A stretch of DNA of 33,378 nucleotides from Mycobacterium sp. 852013-51886_SCH5428379 (GTDB lineage Bacteria > Actinomycetota > Actinomycetes > Mycobacteriales > Mycobacteriaceae), in NCBI RefSeq assembly GCF_001665575.1, contig NZ_LZSU01000004.1, forward strand, positions 1 through 33,378, in the 5' to 3' direction. The translations under genes were made by a program, and so were the position numbers. The number at the start of each line of letters is the position of its first letter. Within the stretch, counting starts at the first letter, position 1. The notes beneath the pieces were generated by a model. It made no database searches. It saw nothing but the letters and a program-made list of their open reading frames with translations, and was not told where the DNA came from. Shown here piece after piece: positions 23,642 through 31,211 of the stretch.

Positions 23642-25121
23642 CTAGTAGAACGGTGCGACCGCGCTCCTCAATCCCAGATCGCGGTAGACGTTGGGGCGTT
23701 CGGCCTGCGCATCCGGGAGAAATCCGAAGATCATCCAGTCGTGGATCTGTCCGGACCGGAGCCGGAACGTGAAGTCGGCTCCCGGCGTCGCCGCCACCCG
23801 CTGTTGCAGGACGAGGACGTCCGGAGTGCGCAGATCCCGTGACCCCGCGTAGACAGCGACCGGCGGCAGATCCTCGAGCGAACCGAACAGCGGACTCGCC
23901 ATCGGGTGGTGGGTGCCGTCGGGATCCTCGGGGCTCTCCAGGCCACGGGCCCACCAGCGGCCGTTCCGCCTGCTGCTGTCCGGATTCAGCAACGGATCGT
24001 CGACCTGGTCGATTGCCGGATTGTCCGCGCCGGCATCGAGCGCGGGTGCGAGCAGAACGATGTGCCCCGGCAGCACCGTGGCGAGGCAGCCGTCCTCCCC
24101 GGCGCATCGACGCACCAGCTCCTGGGCGGCCGCGAGCGCAATGTTCCCGCCCGCTGAATCGCCGAGCACGCTGACGTTCCGCGAGCCGTGGGCCAGCACC
24201 TGGTCAGCGATGAAGTCGGCCATCCCGGGCACGACCGTCCGCGCCGTTCCGCCGGTGCCGTCCTCGTCGGCCAGCGGGTACAGCGGGACGACGACGGTCG
24301 CATCGGTGGCCCGCACCAGATCGGCGTACATCCACCAGTGGAAGAGGCTGGCGGTGGAGATGAACGAGCCGCCGTGCACTCCGATGACGACCTTCTCGGA
24401 CGGTCGCTGCGATGCCAACGTCCACACCTTCCAGCCGTGGTAGTCGGTGCTGCTGACGTCGAGCCCCTGCGTGACGAAGGCCGGCGGAATCCCGTCGGTG
24501 AAGAACGGCACCCGGGCGGTCGTCCCGTTCAGCTCGATTCCGGCGAGCCCCAGGATCGGCTTGATCGCCCGCAGGCCGGCGACCAGAACCTCGTTGAACG
24601 GCGACGACTGCCCCGTGAACTCGGCCGCCGGGGCGACGGTCGTGTACCGGGGCTGCGGTTCCTCCGGGCGCAGTTCCGCGGCGGACGGCGTGCCGATCTC
24701 CCGGCGGGCCCCGGCGGGCCCCGGCGAGCATCGCCCAAGACGCAGGCGAGTCAACGGGAGTCTGGTCGGGTTCGTCCTCCGCGGCGCGCGGCGAGGACGC
24801 GCGGACGGTCATCCGGGTCACCTGCCGGCGCATCGGCTCGGCCGATTCTTCCGGTTCGGCCAACTCGTCGTCGTCGGGCTCCGACCGGGTCATCCGGCTC
24901 TCGGTGCGGTCGGCCGACGACGATCCGGTCGCGCCTCGGGTGACGCCGCGGGAGACGCCCTGCGCGGACTCCGATGTCTGGGTCGCCGAACTGTCCGCAC
25001 CGGCGCTGACGCCGGATTCGGCGGCTGCGACACCGTGTCCGGAGGCGATCGCCGCCCCGACCCCCAGCGCGACGGCCGCCGATCCGATGCGCACCGCTCG
25101 CCATGCCACCGTCTTGTCCAT
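23642..25121 (-). pseudogene. Secreted alpha/beta-hydrolase (HSL-type esterase), frameshifted by a 10-bp duplication
   Basis: The first part, in one frame, starts at ATG 25121 and gives a signal peptide (about 1-34), a low-complexity Ser/Glu/Arg linker, and the motif SPASWAMLAGARR, which in mycobacterial secreted proteins usually continues as REIG. Here the frame breaks and runs on to a stop at 24204 as meaningless sequence. The other frame supplies exactly that continuation, EIGTPSAAEL, and then a full hydrolase: HGGSF, nucleophile elbow GDSAGGN, Asp in SRD and His in IHDW. Removing one copy of the 10-bp repeat at 24701-24720 joins both parts into a 489-residue protein. As written, the hydrolase would not be made as an exported enzyme. 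Recent mutation, phase variation or an assembly error could explain it. Confidence 0.85.
24701..24726. repeat. 10-bp tandem duplication that shifts the esterase frame
   Basis: CCGGCGGGCC occurs twice back to back (24701-24710 and 24711-24720), followed by a partial third copy CCGGCG. Ten bases are 3n+1, so one extra copy shifts the frame. Deleting one copy restores the expected GARREIG reading. Confidence 0.9.
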
Positions 25122-25263
25122 TGCCGCCCCCAGCCGTGGTCCCTCTCGGCATTACAGCCGAATCGGCACAGGTGAGACGGCGGATCGGGAAAGTTCGATG
25201 AGTTGTCCGCCCAGGCAGGGTCACACTCCTAGACAACGACCCACGATTTCGATCGGAGCACCG

Positions 25264-25881
25264 GTGACGCGTACGAACCTCTCGATGTCGATCTCGGCGG
25301 ACGGTTATGTCGCCGGCCCCTCGCAGAGCATCGACGCGCCGCTCGGCGTCGGCGGAGAAGCACTCCACAGCTGGCACATCGGCCCCGATCGGGAGCACCC
25401 GGTCAATCGCCGAGTCGCCGCGGAGATGCTCGACGGTATGGGCGCCACGATCATGGGCCGCAACATGTTCGGCCCGATCCGCGGCGATTGGGCCGGCTCC
25501 GACTGGTCGGGGTGGTGGGGCGACAACCCGCCTTACCACTGCCCGGTGTTCGTCCTGACCCACCACGCACATCCGCCGATCGAAAAGGCCGGCGGCACCA
25601 CCTTCCACTTCGTCACCGACGGCATCGAGGCCGCGTATTCACAGGCCGCGGCGGCGGCCGGCGACAAGGACATCTCGATCGCCGGCGGCGCGTCATGCGC
25701 CCGCCAGGCAATCCGAGCCGGACTCGTCGACGAGATCGACCTGCAGCTCAGTCCGGTCATCCTGGGCGCGGGCGAGCGACTGTTCGACGGGTTCGACCCC
25801 GGCGTGCCGCGGCTGGAGCTCACCCGGGTGCTGCACGCGCCCGGAGTCGCCCACCTGCGATACCGGGTGCTGCGCGGGTGA
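25264..25881 (+). CDS. Dihydrofolate-reductase-like protein (RibD C-terminal domain family)
   Basis: A 205-residue protein. It opens with the family start TNLSMSISADGYVAGP, then has a GRNMFGP segment, and late SIAGGASCARQAIRAGLVDE and VILGAGERLFDGF, which make the NADPH-binding and fold-closing parts of the RibD/DHFR-like domain. Stand-alone members of this family are common in actinobacteria; most have no proven substrate. GTG 25264 has GGAG 5 nt upstream. It is divergent from the broken esterase gene over 142 bp. The importer operon follows 112 bp later, and there is no evidence that they act together. Confidence 0.88.
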   Translation: MTRTNLSMSISADGYVAGPSQSIDAPLGVGGEALHSWHIGPDREHPVNRRVAAEMLDGMGATIMGRNMFGPIRGDWAGSDWSGWWGDNPPYHCPVFVLTHHAHPPIEKAGGTTFHFVTDGIEAAYSQAAAAAGDKDISIAGGASCARQAIRAGLVDEIDLQLSPVILGAGERLFDGFDPGVPRLELTRVLHAPGVAHLRYRVLRG

Positions 25882-25993
25882 CGGCAACCCTTCAAACCAC
25901 CGTGGAGTAAACCCGTGACGCCGCGCGCGCCATGACACACGATGCGGTGCAGCATCGAGATCCGATGCGCGATCCCCCCTGGCTGGAGCCCCG

Positions 25994-26812
25994 ATGCCCG
26001 CGCGTGTCCACGCCTATGCCGTGTCGATCGAGCGCCTCGGCCGCTCCTTCGTCGCGAGCCGTTCCGGACCCCGGGCGGTCCTGCGCGATATCGATCTCGA
26101 AGTGGGCCCCAGGGAGATCGTCGCGATTCTCGGCACGAGCGGCTGCGGAAAATCGACGCTGCTGCGCATCGTGGCCGGATTGGATGCGCCCACAGAGGGG
26201 GCGGTGCGCATCGACGGCACCCCGACCGAGTCCTTCGATCCGCGCTGCGCGGTCGGTTTCCAGGAGCCGCGCCTGCTGCCGTGGCGAAGCATCGCCCAGA
26301 ACGTCGCTCTCGGACTGCCTCCGGACACGTCTGCGGCCGCCGGCCGGGAGACTGTGGCCACCTTGCTCGACCTGGTCGGATTGACCGAATTCGCCGGCCA
26401 CCGCCCCCGTGAGGTGTCCGGCGGAATGGCGCAGCGCACCTCGCTCGCACGGGCGCTGGCGCGCAACCCCGGGGTGCTACTGCTCGACGAACCGTTCGGC
26501 GCACTCGACGCGCTCACCCGGCTCAAGATGCAGGATCTACTGCTCGACCTGCACGCCGCGGCCCCCACGACGATTCTGCTCGTCACCCACGATGTTGACG
26601 AAGCGCTGCACCTGGCCGACCGCGTCATCCTCCTGGGGCGAGACGACGATCGTCCCGGCGCGTCCATCCAGCAGACCGTCGTCGTACCCGGCGACCGCCC
26701 CCGCGACCGTGGTTCGGCCGATCTCGCCGAACTGCGCGTCCGCCTGCTCGACGGCCTCGGCGTCGAGCGCCCCAGCACCGCCCTCCACGAAAGCAGAGCC
26801 AGCAGAGTATGA
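25994..26812 (+). CDS. ABC transporter ATP-binding protein, SsuB/TauB type
   Basis: A 272-residue ATPase with Walker A GTSGCGKST at 47-55, Q-loop Gln90 (GFQEPRLLPW), the signature VSGGMAQR, Walker B LLLDEPFGALD and the switch His in THDVDEAL. The QEPRLLPW form is typical of the nitrate/sulfonate/taurine importer group. It energises uptake with the downstream lipoprotein and permease. The ATG is preceded by GGAG 5 nt upstream. The three genes overlap by ATGA and GTGA, so they form one operon. The 112-bp gap before it contains GATGC-N6-GCATC, a weak operator candidate, but no convincing promoter. Confidence 0.93.
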   Translation: MPARVHAYAVSIERLGRSFVASRSGPRAVLRDIDLEVGPREIVAILGTSGCGKSTLLRIVAGLDAPTEGAVRIDGTPTESFDPRCAVGFQEPRLLPWRSIAQNVALGLPPDTSAAAGRETVATLLDLVGLTEFAGHRPREVSGGMAQRTSLARALARNPGVLLLDEPFGALDALTRLKMQDLLLDLHAAAPTTILLVTHDVDEALHLADRVILLGRDDDRPGASIQQTVVVPGDRPRDRGSADLAELRVRLLDGLGVERPSTALHESRASRV

Positions 26813-27816
26813 GAACCCCAGCCATCGCCTCCGCCCTGATTGCCCTGGTCCTCATGCTGAGCGGTTGCGTCTCCGGCGAGGGCGACGACACCTCAGCCGG
26901 TGACGGTGACAACCCGCTGCAGGGGCAGGTCCTCGACATCGACTTCGCCACCTACAACCCGCTCAGCCTGATCATCAAGGAGCAGGGTTGGCTGGAAGCA
27001 CATGGCCTGAAGGTCAACTGGGTGCAGTCCGCCGGCTCCAATAAGGCCAACGAGGCGTTGCGGGCCGGCGCCATCGACGTCGGCTCCACCGCGGGTTCGG
27101 CTGCGCTGCTAGCCCGTTCGAACGGCTCTCCGATCAAGGTGATCGCCATCTACTCCCAGCCCGAGTGGGCGGCGCTCGTCTCCCCGCAGGGCAGCGACAT
27201 CACCTCCGTCGCTCAGCTGCGCGGTAAGAGCGTCGCCGCGACCAAGGGCACCGACCCCTACTTCTTCCTCCTGCAGGCCCTGGAGGCCAACGGCCTCTCC
27301 GCGCAGGACGTCACCGTGCAGAACCTCCAGCACGCCGACGGCTGGGCTGCCCTGCAGAACGGTTCGGTCGACGCGTGGGCCGGACTGGATCCGATCATGG
27401 CCGGCGCCGAGCAGACCGGCGCGACACTGTTCTACCGCGACCTCGACCTGAACAGCTACGGGTTCCTCAACGCCCGCGAGGATTTCCTGGCCGAGAAGCC
27501 CGAACTCGCCCAGCTCGTCGTCGACGCGTACGCCAAAGCGGCGGTGTGGGCCCAGGAGAACCCCGACCAGACGGCGCAGATCCTCGCCGAGGTCGCCGGT
27601 CTCGATCCCGCGGTCGCCGCCAAGGTCATCACCGAGCGCTCCAACCTCGACGTCAACCAGGTGCCCGGGCAGACGCAGCTAGCGGTGCTCGAGAAGATCG
27701 GTCCGATCTTCGTCGAGCTCGGTGACGTACCCAATCAGCAGCAGGTCGACGACGCGCTGGCAACGCTGATCGATCCCAGCTTCGCCGAACAGGCCGACGC
27801 GGCGCGCCTCGGGTGA
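26809..27816 (+). CDS. Substrate-binding lipoprotein of SsuA/TauA/NrtA type
   Basis: A 335-residue lipoprotein. The signal peptide ends in the lipobox LSGC with Cys20 as the lipid-modified residue. The mature part has the type-II binding-protein pattern of aliphatic sulfonate-type receptors, including GAIDVGSTAGSAALLA and SVAATKGTDPYFFLLQAL, followed by a Gly/Asp hinge region (VDAWAGLDPIM). It would capture the ligand outside the membrane and deliver it to the permease. The ligand could be a sulfonate, taurine, a nitrogen compound or another organic anion. No desulfonating monooxygenase (SsuD type) is encoded beside it, so sulfonate use is not confirmed. The ATG overlaps the ATPase stop. Confidence 0.92.
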   Translation: MRTPAIASALIALVLMLSGCVSGEGDDTSAGDGDNPLQGQVLDIDFATYNPLSLIIKEQGWLEAHGLKVNWVQSAGSNKANEALRAGAIDVGSTAGSAALLARSNGSPIKVIAIYSQPEWAALVSPQGSDITSVAQLRGKSVAATKGTDPYFFLLQALEANGLSAQDVTVQNLQHADGWAALQNGSVDAWAGLDPIMAGAEQTGATLFYRDLDLNSYGFLNAREDFLAEKPELAQLVVDAYAKAAVWAQENPDQTAQILAEVAGLDPAVAAKVITERSNLDVNQVPGQTQLAVLEKIGPIFVELGDVPNQQQVDDALATLIDPSFAEQADAARLG

Positions 27817-28634
27817 CCGCGGCGCAGACGTCGGACTCGCCGAGGACGACGACCGCCCGGGAACCGGGCGGTACAGCGGGCCCCGGGCGATGGCTTCGAG
27901 TTGCCGGCGGCGCACTCGTGCCCGCGTTGATTCTGGCTGTGTGGCAATGGGTTTCGACGTCGGGAATGGTGGCGGTGTCGGTGCTGCCGTCCCCGGCGAT
28001 GGTGTGGGCCGCCGGCGTGGACCTCGCCCAGCGCGGGCTCTACGGCCACTACATCGCCATCTCGACGCAGCGGGTGGTGGTCGGGTTCGCCTTCGGCGCG
28101 GCGGCCGGGCTGCTACTCGGCGCGGTCGTGGGGCTGTCCCGGCTGGCGAACGTGCTACTGGCGCCGACGTTCGGCGGTGTGCGCGCGGTGCCGTCGCTGG
28201 CCTGGGTCCCGCTGCTGATCCTGTGGTTCGGCATCGGTGAGGAATCGAAGATCATCCTGATCGCGATCGGGGCGTTCTTTCCCGTCTACACGATCGTCGG
28301 GTCGGCGCTGCGCCATGTCGATGCCCATCTCATCGAGGCGGGCCGCGCCTTCGGGCTGCACGGACGGCGGCTGTTCGCGACAGTGCAGCTCCCCGCGGTC
28401 GTTCCCTCGACGGTGTCGGCGCTGCGGCTAGCGCTCGCCCAGTCCTGGTTGTTCCTCGTGGCGGCGGAACTGATCGCCAGTTCGATGGGCCTGGGGTTCC
28501 TGCTCCTGGACTCCGGCCAGAACGGGCGCATCGACCGGATCTTCCTCGCAATCCTCTCGCTGGCCGTTCTCGGCAAGCTCACCGACTCCTTACTGGGTCT
28601 ATTCGAGAAGTGGGCGATCACGAGATGGGCATGA
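27813..28634 (+). CDS. ABC transporter permease, SsuC/TauC type
   Basis: A 273-residue inner-membrane protein with about six transmembrane segments. The cytoplasmic coupling loop EAGRAFGLHGRRLFATVQLP (about 175-194) carries the EAA motif that docks on the ATPase. A hydrophilic tail of about 28 residues precedes the first membrane segment. The GTG start overlaps the lipoprotein stop (GTGA). It completes a three-gene importer. No fourth gene follows on the same strand before the AT-rich promoter region of the next SDR. Confidence 0.92.
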   Translation: MTAAQTSDSPRTTTAREPGGTAGPGRWLRVAGGALVPALILAVWQWVSTSGMVAVSVLPSPAMVWAAGVDLAQRGLYGHYIAISTQRVVVGFAFGAAAGLLLGAVVGLSRLANVLLAPTFGGVRAVPSLAWVPLLILWFGIGEESKIILIAIGAFFPVYTIVGSALRHVDAHLIEAGRAFGLHGRRLFATVQLPAVVPSTVSALRLALAQSWLFLVAAELIASSMGLGFLLLDSGQNGRIDRIFLAILSLAVLGKLTDSLLGLFEKWAITRWA

Positions 28635-28692
28635 GCCGGGCCTGCAGCAAAGATGTCGCCTTACCGTGACCTTATCTTTCGCTTATTTTCCT

Positions 28693-28710
28693 TAGATTCT
28701 GCGGTACGGT
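28693..28710 (+). promoter_or_regulatory. Promoter candidate in an AT-rich gap before the SDR gene
   Basis: The 108-bp gap 28635-28742 contains an unusually AT-rich stretch (about 28668-28700) for this genome. Two TANNNT hexamers, TAGATT (28693-28698) and TACGGT (28705-28710), are possible -10 elements. No clear -35 was found. The message would have a leader with AAAGGAA before the ATG. Confidence 0.35.
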
Positions 28711-28742
28711 GGGGACCCGAGCCGGCGACGAAAGGAACTCGA

Positions 28743-29414
28743 ATGGGAAATCAACCCGCGCGGATCGTCCTGGTGACCGGCGCGTCCCGAGGCGTAGGAG
28801 CCCAGGTCGCACGCCGTCTGGCCAGCGCTGACACCCACGTCCTCGTGCACTACCGCAGGAACGCCGTAGCTGCGGAGGCCGTCGCGACCGCCATCCGCGA
28901 CGCCGGTGGACACGCCTCGACGCTGGCCGCCGACATCTCCGACTCCGCCGCCACCGCGGCGATGATGTCGTCGATCAAGGCCCGGTTCGGCCGCCTCGAC
29001 GCCATGATCCTCGACGCCTCGGGCGGCCTCGGGTCCGGCAGCGACACCCGCTACGCCGTCGGCGGCGACCGGGAGGCGCAGCGACGCCTGGCGCGGCTGG
29101 CCATGCCGCTGATGCCTGCGGGCGGACGCATCGTGTTCGCCACGAGCCATCAGGCGCACTTCTTCCCGAACAAGGCGGTGCCCAAGGGCTACGCGGCGGT
29201 CGCGGCCGGTATCCGCGCCGGGGAGACCGCGCTGTCGGCCATGCGGCTGGAGTTCGCCCGCGCGGGAATCACGTTCACCGTGGTGTCGGGCAATCTCGCC
29301 GGTCCGCTGCCGGCGCTCGACGAGTTCGCCGCCGCGATCGTCCGGTCCGTCACCACGGCGAGCCCGTCCGGCATGGTCTACGTCGGCAGCGCGAACTATC
29401 AGATGACGGCCTGA
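28743..29414 (+). CDS. SDR-family protein lacking the catalytic lysine
   Basis: A 223-residue Rossmann protein with an intact cofactor motif TGASRGVG at 12-19. The expected YxxxK site is degraded: Ser135 lies in FATSHQAHF, and Tyr150 is followed by AAVA, so position 154 is Ala instead of Lys. The usual NNAG is replaced by LDASGG. It may therefore be a non-catalytic NAD(P)-binding protein or use a different residue (Lys144 and Lys148 lie nearby). AAAGGAA lies 5 nt before the ATG. Its stop lies within a hairpin shared with the convergent DUF899 gene. Confidence 0.85.
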   Translation: MGNQPARIVLVTGASRGVGAQVARRLASADTHVLVHYRRNAVAAEAVATAIRDAGGHASTLAADISDSAATAAMMSSIKARFGRLDAMILDASGGLGSGSDTRYAVGGDREAQRRLARLAMPLMPAGGRIVFATSHQAHFFPNKAVPKGYAAVAAGIRAGETALSAMRLEFARAGITFTVVSGNLAGPLPALDEFAAAIVRSVTTASPSGMVYVGSANYQMTA

Positions 29415-29427
29415 CCGATTCGGTCAG
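29411..29427. terminator. Hairpin containing both stop codons of convergent genes
   Basis: CTGACC-GATTC-GGTCAG is a perfect 6-bp stem with a 5-base loop. The left arm holds the TGA of the SDR gene and the right arm the TGA of the DUF899 gene, so the hairpin can form in either transcript. No T-tract is present. Confidence 0.45.
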
Positions 29428-30095
29428 TATTCGTCGTGCCATGACCACCACTCGTACGGCGGCGTCTGCGGATAGCCCGACGGCGAATCCTCCCAGGTCT
29501 CCTGCCGGCCGAGTGCGGTCATGTCCAGGAACGCCCATGTGTTGACGAACGCCTCGTCGCCGCGGTTGTTGATGAAGTAGGTGCGGTAGACGCGGTCTTC
29601 GCCGTCCCGCGGCACGCGGATGAACGCGTTGGTGCCGTGCCACCGGTCGACACCGAAGTCCGCGTCGAAATCGTCGGCGATCGTGTACCACGGGATCGTC
29701 CAGCCCATCTTCGCCTTGATCCGCTCGATGTCGGATTGCGTTGCGCGCGAGGCATACACGAGCGTGGTGTCCCGCGCGTTCAGATGGGCGAGATCACCGA
29801 TGTGGTCGGCCATCAGCGAGCAGCCCACGCACCCGTGGTCGGGCCATCCGTGGACACCCGGATCGACGAACGCGCGGTAGACGATGAGTTGCCTACGGCC
29901 CTCGAACAAGTCGAGCAGGTGCACCCGGCCGTCAGGTCCATCGAAGGCGTAGGACGTTGCCACCTCCGTCCAGGGCATCCGTCTGCGCTTGGCGGCTAAC
30001 CGATCTCGCGCACGGGTCATCGCCTTCTCTTCGACCAGCATCTGCTGATGGGCAGCCTCCCACTCGGTGGCGGAGACGATCGGCGGAATCTGCAT
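29424..30095 (-). CDS. DUF899 thioredoxin-like protein
   Basis: A 223-residue protein of the DUF899 family, which has a thioredoxin-like fold. The possible redox site CVGC is at 89-92 (HGCVGCSLMADH), and the N-terminal VSATEWEAAHQQMLVEEKA helix and late TYFINNRGDEAF are usual for the family. Function is not established; a redox or peroxide-related role is often guessed. ATG 30095 has AGGAG 6 nt upstream; an upstream in-frame ATG would place the operator inside the gene and is rejected. The gene is divergent from an ArsR gene, with the operator TTCAAC-N6-GTTGAA just in front of it, so the ArsR protein probably controls it. Confidence 0.88.
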   Translation of the reverse strand: MQIPPIVSATEWEAAHQQMLVEEKAMTRARDRLAAKRRRMPWTEVATSYAFDGPDGRVHLLDLFEGRRQLIVYRAFVDPGVHGWPDHGCVGCSLMADHIGDLAHLNARDTTLVYASRATQSDIERIKAKMGWTIPWYTIADDFDADFGVDRWHGTNAFIRVPRDGEDRVYRTYFINNRGDEAFVNTWAFLDMTALGRQETWEDSPSGYPQTPPYEWWSWHDEY

Positions 30096-30110
30096 GCGGA
30101 ACTCCTGACG

Positions 30111-30180
30111 TTCAACAAACAAGTTGAATGATGTCATCCAATACAGCACGCGGCGGGGCTATAGTCAACAAGATGGTTGA
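30111..30180. promoter_or_regulatory. Divergent control region with two ArsR operators and a TATAGT promoter
   Basis: TTCAAC-AAACAA-GTTGAA (30111-30128) and TCAAC-AAGATG-GTTGA (30165-30180) are the same inverted repeat, TCAAC-N6-GTTGA, with centres 53 bp apart. The second one spans the start codon of the ArsR gene and its -10 element TATAGT (30160-30165), which ends 7 nt before ATG 30173. The first sits 16 bp before the DUF899 ATG. A possible divergent minus-strand promoter is TTGACT-N17-TGTATT. Confidence 0.75.
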
Positions 30181-30505
30181 AGATCAGGTGCTGGACCGGG
30201 CGTACGCGGCCTTGGCCGATCCGACCCGCCGCCGGCTACTGGAGGTGCTGCGCGGCGGCGACGCCCGAATCACGGATCTCGCTGCGCCACTGCCGATGAG
30301 CTTCGCCGGCGTCTCCCGCCACATCGGCGTTCTGGAATCGGCCGGTCTGGTCCAGCGGGAGGTGCGTGGACGGGAACACTGGCTGTCGCTGCGACCTGAT
30401 GGACTGTTCGCCGCGCAACGATGGATGGAAGAGCAGACGGAGTTCTGGTCCGCCCGCGCGGAAGCACTCGAGGCGCGGTTGCGCCGTAAGCGGAGCCACC
30501 GATGA
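30173..30505 (+). CDS. ArsR-family transcriptional regulator
   Basis: A 110-residue winged-helix repressor. LADPTRRRLLEVLRGGDARI is the usual opening, followed by the helix-turn-helix TDLAAPLPMSFAGVSRHIGV (about 38-57) and the wing REVRGREHWLSL. There are no cysteines for metal sensing. ATG 30173 is chosen because the TATAGT -10 ends 7 nt upstream, suggesting a leaderless message; an in-frame ATG at 30128 lies before that promoter. The operator overlaps the start codon, so self-repression is likely. The gene overlaps the downstream SRPBCC gene by ATGA. It belongs to the same ArsR-SRPBCC arrangement as 21990-22807 but has different operator sequences. Confidence 0.92.
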   Translation: MVEDQVLDRAYAALADPTRRRLLEVLRGGDARITDLAAPLPMSFAGVSRHIGVLESAGLVQREVRGREHWLSLRPDGLFAAQRWMEEQTEFWSARAEALEARLRRKRSHR

Positions 30506-30942
30506 GCGGGGCCGTGACGGTACGCGTGCAGCGCGTGATGCCGGCACCACCCGACGTGGTGTTCGACGAGTGGCTGGACAGAGAGTCCTCGACGGAGTGG
30601 ATGTGTCCGCGGCCCACCCGCGTGGTCGATCTGGTGGTCGAACCCCGTGTCGGCGGGACCGTGCGGTTCGACGTCGACGACGAGGGCGTGGCGGTGCTCA
30701 TCACCGGACGGTTCCTGGCCATCGAGCGACCACGGCTGCTGCGGTTCACGTGGAGCAACTCGAACTGGCCGGACCCCACCGTCGTCAGCATCGTCGAGGT
30801 CGCGTTCGCCGCCGTGGACGACGATCAGACACTGATGTCGATCGAGCACTCACTCGTGCCGTCGACGGAGTTCGACGACTTCCACCGCGGCTGGCGCGCA
30901 ACCGTCGAACAGCTCGCCGCTCAGCTTGCGGCGAGATCGTAA
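30502..30942 (+). CDS. SRPBCC/AHSA1-domain protein
   Basis: A 146-residue START-fold protein. RVMPAPPDVVFDEWLDRESS and WMCPRPTRVVDL are the usual AHSA1 start, followed by VGGTVRFDVDDEG. It likely binds a small hydrophobic ligand; enzymatic function is unknown. It is co-translated with the ArsR repressor through an ATGA overlap. The gene ends inside the convergent DUF4873 gene (22-bp overlap), which is unusually long for this neighbourhood and implies that the two transcripts overlap at their ends. Confidence 0.9.
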   Translation: MSGAVTVRVQRVMPAPPDVVFDEWLDRESSTEWMCPRPTRVVDLVVEPRVGGTVRFDVDDEGVAVLITGRFLAIERPRLLRFTWSNSNWPDPTVVSIVEVAFAAVDDDQTLMSIEHSLVPSTEFDDFHRGWRATVEQLAAQLAARS

Positions 30943-31211
30943 GGCGGAGAACCGGTCCCGCTGATCATCAGCTGCCCGGACGGAATCCTCTCGACGAGAC
31001 GGGCCTCGGCGCTGCGGTCACCGATCCACAGCTGCGCCGCCTTCCCGGCCGCGAGATCCTCAGGCGCGCCGTAGACCAGACCCTGCCAGTGGTACCTGCC
31101 GTCGATCGGGCTGAGGTGACCGGCGAGGCGCACCCGGACACCGCAGCGCTGCCCCGCGACGTCGAGTTCGGCAGCGCCGTCGAAGACACCGTCCTCATCG
31201 GCCGCGCTCAC
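30921..31211 (-). CDS. DUF4873 domain protein (stand-alone)
   Basis: A 96-residue protein with the DUF4873 pattern: DGVFDGAAELDVAGQRCGVRVRL is the first strand region and HLSPIDGRYHWQGLVYG the characteristic core. In mycobacteria I recall this domain mostly at the end of flavin monooxygenases; here it is separate. GTG 31211 forms a GTGA overlap with the stop of the diiron oxygenase gene; an in-frame GTG at 31232 would lie inside that gene and is less likely. Being coupled to an oxygenase fits a helper or substrate-binding role in an oxidation pathway, but no activity is known. Confidence 0.82.
   Translation of the reverse strand: MSAADEDGVFDGAAELDVAGQRCGVRVRLAGHLSPIDGRYHWQGLVYGAPEDLAAGKAAQLWIGDRSAEARLVERIPSGQLMISGTGSPPYDLAAS

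Noticed and set aside
24701..24726. Programmed ribosomal frameshift in the esterase gene
   Set aside because: There is no slippery heptamer, and the out-of-frame segment is explained exactly by one extra 10-bp copy.
25882..25993. GATGC-N6-GCATC as an operator for the importer operon
   Set aside because: The arms are only 5 bp and there is no promoter element nearby; such repeats are common by chance at this GC content. It is only mentioned with the ATPase gene.
25932..26384. 150-codon ORF overlapping the importer ATPase
   Set aside because: It lies in another frame of the ATPase gene, is Arg/Ser/Pro-rich and has no motif or ribosome site.
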